DNA of 28,374 nucleotides, from the NCBI GenBank assembly GCA_035656655.1, contig DASRSE010000308.1:1-28374 (forward strand), in the 5' to 3' direction. Source of the stretch: DASRSE01 sp035656655. Lineage in GTDB: Bacteria; Planctomycetota; Planctomycetia; Pirellulales; DASRSE01. The translations under genes were made by a program, and so were the position numbers. Below, piece after piece: positions 24,389 to 28,374 of this stretch. The notes under the pieces were generated by a model. It saw only the letters and a program-made list of their open reading frames with translations, was not told where the DNA came from and did not search any database. The first letter of the stretch is position 1, and the number at the start of each line of letters is the position of its first letter.

Positions 24389-26659
24389 ATGCCAAGTTTT
24401 GTTTTTTCGCCGCTCTTGTGGGGTCTGTTGGCCGTCGCCGCGCCGCTGTTGATCCATCTGATCAACATGATGCGGCACAAACGGATTCACTGGGCCGCCA
24501 TGGAGTTCTTGCTCCAGAGCCAGAAGCGCAATCGCACCTGGGTCATGCTGAAGCAATTGCTCTTGCTGCTGTTGCGCATGGCGGCCATCGCCGCGGTCGT
24601 GTTCTTGGTCGCGCAGCCGCTGTTTCGCGAAAGTTTTGGCTCGATCTTCGGGGGTGGGAGCAAAACCCATCACATTGTCCTGCTCGACGATTCGTTCTCG
24701 ATGAGCGACACTAGCAACGGCCCCAGCGCGTTTGACAAGGCGCTGCAAGTGACCGGCCAGTTGGGCCAATTCGCGATCAATAGCTCGCAAGAGTCGCCGC
24801 AAGTGTTCACCTTGCTGCGGTTCTCGCAGGCCAAGCAAAACGCCGGCGCCTCGCGGCCCGACTTGACGCAACAGGCCGTCAATGGGGACTTCAAAAAGCT
24901 GCTCGACGACAAGCTGAAAACGCTCAAAGTCTCGGAGTTGGCCACCGGCCCCCAAGCCGCCCTCAACATGATCGCGCGGCAAATGGATCAGGCCAAGGAC
25001 GAAAAACGGATCGTCTACCTCGTCACGGACATTCGCAACAAGCAATGGGACAATCCGGTCGAACTCCGCAAAACGCTGACCGATTTGAGCGAGGCGGGCG
25101 TGCAGCTGCGCTTTGTCCAGTGCGCGGACGCCTTCCATCCCAATCTGGCGATTACCGCGCTCGAGCCGGAGGCGGGGACGAAAGCCGCCGGTGTTCCTTT
25201 GTTCATGCAGGTTGCCGTGAAAAACTTCGGCGCCAATGCGGCCAAGCAAGTCGCGATCAGTCTGGAAGAAGACGGCAAGTCTCGGCCGGGGGTCAAAATT
25301 GACGACATTCCGCCGGGAAAAACGGCCGTCGAGCGGTACCAGGTCTTTTTCGCCGATCCGGGTGTCCATCGGCTGCGGGCTTATCTTCCGGGCGCGGATG
25401 CGATCGGCGTCGACAACCAGCGGTTTGCCGCGGTCAACTTCGTGCAATCGGCGCCGGTCCTGTTGGTCGATGGCGACAACCGGGCGGCCAAAACGCGCGG
25501 CGATTCGTACTACTTGTATTCCGCCCTGACGCCGGGCGGACAGGTGAATACGGGCATTCGCCCGCGGATTGAGACGGCCCGCTACTTGGAAAACCACTCG
25601 CTCGACGAGTTTGAAGCAATCTATGTGCTGAATGCCGAGCGGATGGAGCAGAACGAAATTGCGGCGCTGGAGGACTATGCGAAAAAAGGGGGCGGCGTGG
25701 CGTTCTTCATGGGGCCGCTTTGCTCAGCGAAGTTTTTCAACGACAATCTTTATCGCGATGGCGAGGGGATTTTTCCCTTGCCCTTGGCCGGTCCGACTGA
25801 TTTGCTGGTGGACCGGACCGAGAAGGCGCCCGACATGGAAGTCACGCAAAACCCGATCTTTAGCATTTTCACCGCCGAGCGCAATAGCTTCATCAACTCG
25901 GTGAGCATCGACAAATACTTCGCGGCCCAAAAAGACTGGGTTCCCCCGGCGAACGCCACGACGAAGGTCATCGCCCGGACTCGCAACGGCGCTCCGCTCG
26001 CGGTCGAGCATAAGTTTGGCGAAGGGCGAGTCGTTGCATTTCTGACGACGGCCGCGCCGGTTTGGAACAATTGGGGGCGCGACAACCCGAGCTTTGTCGT
26101 CACGATGCTGCAATTGCAGGCCTATCTCTCGGCCCGGCCGGAGGTGGTCCGGCTCGTCGGCTCGCCACTGACGCTGAAGCTCGATCGCGCCAAATACAAA
26201 GCTCCGTTTAGCCTCACGCCGCCGAACCAGGGGCAGCAAATCGCCTTGTCCTATGCCGACGACGAAGCCGCCCGGGCGAAACCCTATTTCGAAGTGACGA
26301 TCTCCGAGGACACGACGCGGGCGAGCGGCTTTTACGAGTTGGCGCTGCCGCGGCTCGACCAAGCGACCGAGACGGTCGAATCGCAAAGCTTGGCCTACAA
26401 TGTCACCCCTGAAGAAGGAGACCTGCGGCTCCTCGACGAGCCGCAATTGCGAACGCAGTTGAAATCGCTCCCCTTTAAATATTACACGGCCGCCCAGTTG
26501 CAATTCGATTCGACCAATCTGGCGGGCGTCAATCTCAGTCGGACCTGGGAGTATCTGTTCTTGTTGATCTTGCTCTTGCTGGGCGAACAAGTCCTGGCCT
26601 ATTCCGCGAGCTATCATCCGGCCAATCGGGCGATGGCGAAAGGCCTGGTGGCCGCATGA
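24389..26659 (+). CDS. BatA-type membrane protein with vWA and glutamine-amidotransferase-like domains
   Basis: 756-residue membrane protein. The N-terminus matches the aerotolerance-operon BatA N-terminal domain: helix at about 7-25, a basic loop (MMRHKRIHW), then a helix at about 54-76. A vWA domain follows, with D100-x-S102-x-S104 (LDDSFSM) and a later VYLVTDIRN. Next come a beta-rich segment (about 245-350), a Class I glutamine-amidotransferase-like region starting PVLLVDGDN near 352 and including EDYAKKGGGVAFFMGP, and a last membrane helix close to the C-terminus (YLFLLILLLLGEQVLAY). No catalytic cysteine of true amidotransferases is evident. It overlaps the next gene by four bases (ATGA), so the two are coupled. 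It is presumably the membrane partner of the MoxR/DUF58 pair. Confidence 0.92.
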   Translation: MPSFVFSPLLWGLLAVAAPLLIHLINMMRHKRIHWAAMEFLLQSQKRNRTWVMLKQLLLLLLRMAAIAAVVFLVAQPLFRESFGSIFGGGSKTHHIVLLDDSFSMSDTSNGPSAFDKALQVTGQLGQFAINSSQESPQVFTLLRFSQAKQNAGASRPDLTQQAVNGDFKKLLDDKLKTLKVSELATGPQAALNMIARQMDQAKDEKRIVYLVTDIRNKQWDNPVELRKTLTDLSEAGVQLRFVQCADAFHPNLAITALEPEAGTKAAGVPLFMQVAVKNFGANAAKQVAISLEEDGKSRPGVKIDDIPPGKTAVERYQVFFADPGVHRLRAYLPGADAIGVDNQRFAAVNFVQSAPVLLVDGDNRAAKTRGDSYYLYSALTPGGQVNTGIRPRIETARYLENHSLDEFEAIYVLNAERMEQNEIAALEDYAKKGGGVAFFMGPLCSAKFFNDNLYRDGEGIFPLPLAGPTDLLVDRTEKAPDMEVTQNPIFSIFTAERNSFINSVSIDKYFAAQKDWVPPANATTKVIARTRNGAPLAVEHKFGEGRVVAFLTTAAPVWNNWGRDNPSFVVTMLQLQAYLSARPEVVRLVGSPLTLKLDRAKYKAPFSLTPPNQGQQIALSYADDEAARAKPYFEVTISEDTTRASGFYELALPRLDQATETVESQSLAYNVTPEEGDLRLLDEPQLRTQLKSLPFKYYTAAQLQFDSTNLAGVNLSRTWEYLFLLILLLLGEQVLAYSASYHPANRAMAKGLVAA

Positions 26660-28374
26660 ACCTGTTCCCCTCCTTATTTTCCGAAGCGGTTAACAGCTTC
26701 GCCGGAGCGGCGGGCCGCGTCGCCTCAGCGACCGACCCGAATAGCCGCGTGACTTACGAATGGACCCGCTTTCAATCATTCACCGAATGGTGGCAGAAGC
26801 CGCTGCTGGTGCTGGTCTGTTTGTTGATCGCCGCCTTTGTGTTCTGGATGTATCGCCGCGACAGCGTCGAGTTGAAGCCAGGGGTCGGGCCGCTGCTGTT
26901 GTTGCTCCGCATCGCCACGTATGGCGGCCTGTTGCTCTTTTTCCTCGGCTTGGAAAAACGGACCGAGAAAAAAGTTACTCACAACTCGCGCGCGATCCTG
27001 CTTGTCGATACGAGCCTCAGCATGAGTCGCCGCGACGCGGCCGGCAGCGCCAGTGATCCGCAAACGACGCGCATTGATCAAGTAGTCAATGAGCTGGCGA
27101 GCACGGATCTGTTGAAAGACCTGCGAAAAACGCAAGATGTGTCGGTCTTTCGATTCGACCAAGAGACGCAAAAGATTCGCTCTTACGGAAAGCTCGTCGA
27201 TCCGATCGCGGCAACCCAGCCAGCCTACGAAAACTTCGATTCGATTCGCGAAGAAATCCAGCCGTTCAAATGGGCGGCCCTGATCGGCTCAGCCGTGTTT
27301 CTATTGTCGGTTGTCAGCTTGATCATCCAGCGGCTCTCGACGGGCGGCTTCTCGCGCCCGTGGCTGTCCGGCGGCCTGATCGGCCTTTCGCTGTTGGTCG
27401 CGCTCGTGTCGCTCGCTCGCATCAATATTTCCTATCCCAAAGCCAATCTGTGGGCCATGCTCGGCTTTACGGATGAACAGAATGAAGCGGCTGCACCCGA
27501 GAAGAACGTCGAGAATAAGCCCAACATCGAGCCGGAAAAGCCGGTCGATTGGGCGGTCGAATTGCAGCCGCATGGAACCGAAACTCGGCTCGGACAAGCC
27601 CTTCAGCAACTGCTGAACGAAGAACGGAACACGCCGCTGGCGGGAATCGTCGTCTATACCGACGGCGGACAAAACGCCGGCGTCGATCCGAAATTGGCGA
27701 TGGATCTGGCCAAAGAGACCGGCATTCCGATCTTCACGGTCGGCCTCGGCTCCGATCAGCCGCCGATCAACGTCCGGATTAGCCGTTTCGAGGCGCCGGC
27801 GCGCGTCTATCCGGGCGACGGTTTCAAGATGACCGGCTTTTTGCAAGGCGAAGGCTTGGCCGGGCGAAATGTCACGGTCCGGCTCTTTTCGCAACCTTCC
27901 GGCAAGTCGGGCAAGAGCAACATTTGGCAAGCCGAGGGAGCCGCGCAAATCATCGCGCTCGGCAAGGACGGCGAAGAAAAGCCGGTCATGTTCGACCTGC
28001 CCGGCTCGCCTGAAACGGGCCGCAAGACCTATCAGGTCCGCGTCGAACCGCCGCCCGGAGACAGCAATCCGGCTGACGATCATCAAGAAGCGGACGTGGA
28101 CGTCGTCGAGCGCAAGAACAAAGTCTTGCTCGTGGCCGGCGGTCCCACCCGAGAATATCAATTCCTTCGGACGCAGTTGAAGCGCGACAAGGACACCGTG
28201 GTCGATGTCCTGCTGCAATCGGGCGGCGATGGCATCTCGCAAGAAGCGAACCAGATTCTGTCCGATTTTCCGAAATCGAAAGAGGAATTGTTTGCCTATG
28301 ACACCATCGTCGCCTTCGATCCGAATTGGAGCGCGTTCGATCAGACCCAAATCGATCTGCTCGAAAAGTGGGTC
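26656..28374 (+). CDS. Membrane vWA protein with inserted membrane hairpin, partial
   Basis: The first 573 residues are present; the gene runs off the right edge. Two N-terminal helices (about 49-65 and 78-97) precede a vWA domain starting AILLVDTSLSM (D118-x-S120-x-S122), helix RIDQVVNEL and strand DVSVFRFD. Two more hydrophobic helices (206-225 and 236-256) and an acidic linker rich in Glu, Asn and Pro then intervene. The vWA resumes with PHGTETRLGQALQQLL, carrying the metal-site threonine, and VYTDGGQNAG (D336). A beta domain follows, then a glutamine-amidotransferase-like region begins at KVLLVAGGPTREY near 488. The ATG lies in the stop of the preceding gene (ATGA overlap). The function is inferred from the cluster. 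Confidence 0.92.
   Translation, partial: MNLFPSLFSEAVNSFAGAAGRVASATDPNSRVTYEWTRFQSFTEWWQKPLLVLVCLLIAAFVFWMYRRDSVELKPGVGPLLLLLRIATYGGLLLFFLGLEKRTEKKVTHNSRAILLVDTSLSMSRRDAAGSASDPQTTRIDQVVNELASTDLLKDLRKTQDVSVFRFDQETQKIRSYGKLVDPIAATQPAYENFDSIREEIQPFKWAALIGSAVFLLSVVSLIIQRLSTGGFSRPWLSGGLIGLSLLVALVSLARINISYPKANLWAMLGFTDEQNEAAAPEKNVENKPNIEPEKPVDWAVELQPHGTETRLGQALQQLLNEERNTPLAGIVVYTDGGQNAGVDPKLAMDLAKETGIPIFTVGLGSDQPPINVRISRFEAPARVYPGDGFKMTGFLQGEGLAGRNVTVRLFSQPSGKSGKSNIWQAEGAAQIIALGKDGEEKPVMFDLPGSPETGRKTYQVRVEPPPGDSNPADDHQEADVDVVERKNKVLLVAGGPTREYQFLRTQLKRDKDTVVDVLLQSGGDGISQEANQILSDFPKSKEELFAYDTIVAFDPNWSAFDQTQIDLLEKWV

Noticed and set aside
24371..25597. Minus-strand open frame of 408 codons
   Set aside because: Antisense to the BatA-type gene; a high-GC shadow frame.
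27301..28350. Minus-strand open frame of 349 codons
   Set aside because: Antisense to the partial vWA gene, which has strong motifs and a coupled start. The minus frame is an Arg/Asp-rich shadow.

Overview
The window reads as chromosomal DNA of a planctomycete, most likely of the Pirellulales type. This is inferred from gene content and style, not from a marker gene. The DNA is GC-rich. Genes are loosely packed, with several 500-700 base gaps, and some starts (the MoxR ATPase and the M32 peptidase) lack a clear Shine-Dalgarno. Typical planctomycete families are present: a giant PQQ-like beta-propeller protein, an exported terpene-cyclase-fold protein, a MoxR/DUF58/BatA/vWA cluster, exported FG-GAP and TPR-CHAT proteins, and a lysine-rich HU protein. 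No rRNA, tRNA, CRISPR array or transposase gene was found.

Left part (1-9258). A minus-strand pair opens the window: a small two-helix membrane protein and, overlapping it by 14 bases, a thiamine-diphosphate 2-keto acid decarboxylase that runs off the left edge. A small exported His/Tyr/Pro-rich protein follows on the plus strand with a textbook terminator, then a minus-strand D-2-hydroxyacid dehydrogenase. A gap holding three tandem 57-base repeats with a dRS3/REP-like palindrome comes next. Then four plus-strand genes follow: a Tat-exported metallophosphoesterase, an M32 carboxypeptidase, an APH-fold phosphotransferase with a degenerate catalytic loop, and an exported FG-GAP repeat protein.

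Middle (9416-15482). A minus-strand exported protein carries eight 42-residue TPRs and a C-terminal CHAT (caspase-like) domain. It is divergent from an exported alpha/beta hydrolase. Malate dehydrogenase follows on the plus strand, and a minus-strand HU protein has its own terminator.

Right part (16192-28374). Six co-directional genes form a probable operon or cluster: a 1608-residue protein with two PQQ-like propellers around a TPR region, an exported single-domain alpha/alpha toroid, a MoxR AAA+ ATPase, a DUF58 protein, a BatA-type membrane protein with a vWA domain, and a second vWA membrane protein cut by the right edge. MoxR, DUF58 and BatA families usually work together as a membrane-linked chaperone or assembly apparatus. 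The co-located exported propeller and toroid are the natural candidate clients. The most unusual single observation is in the last gene, where a two-helix membrane hairpin and an acidic linker are inserted inside the vWA domain.
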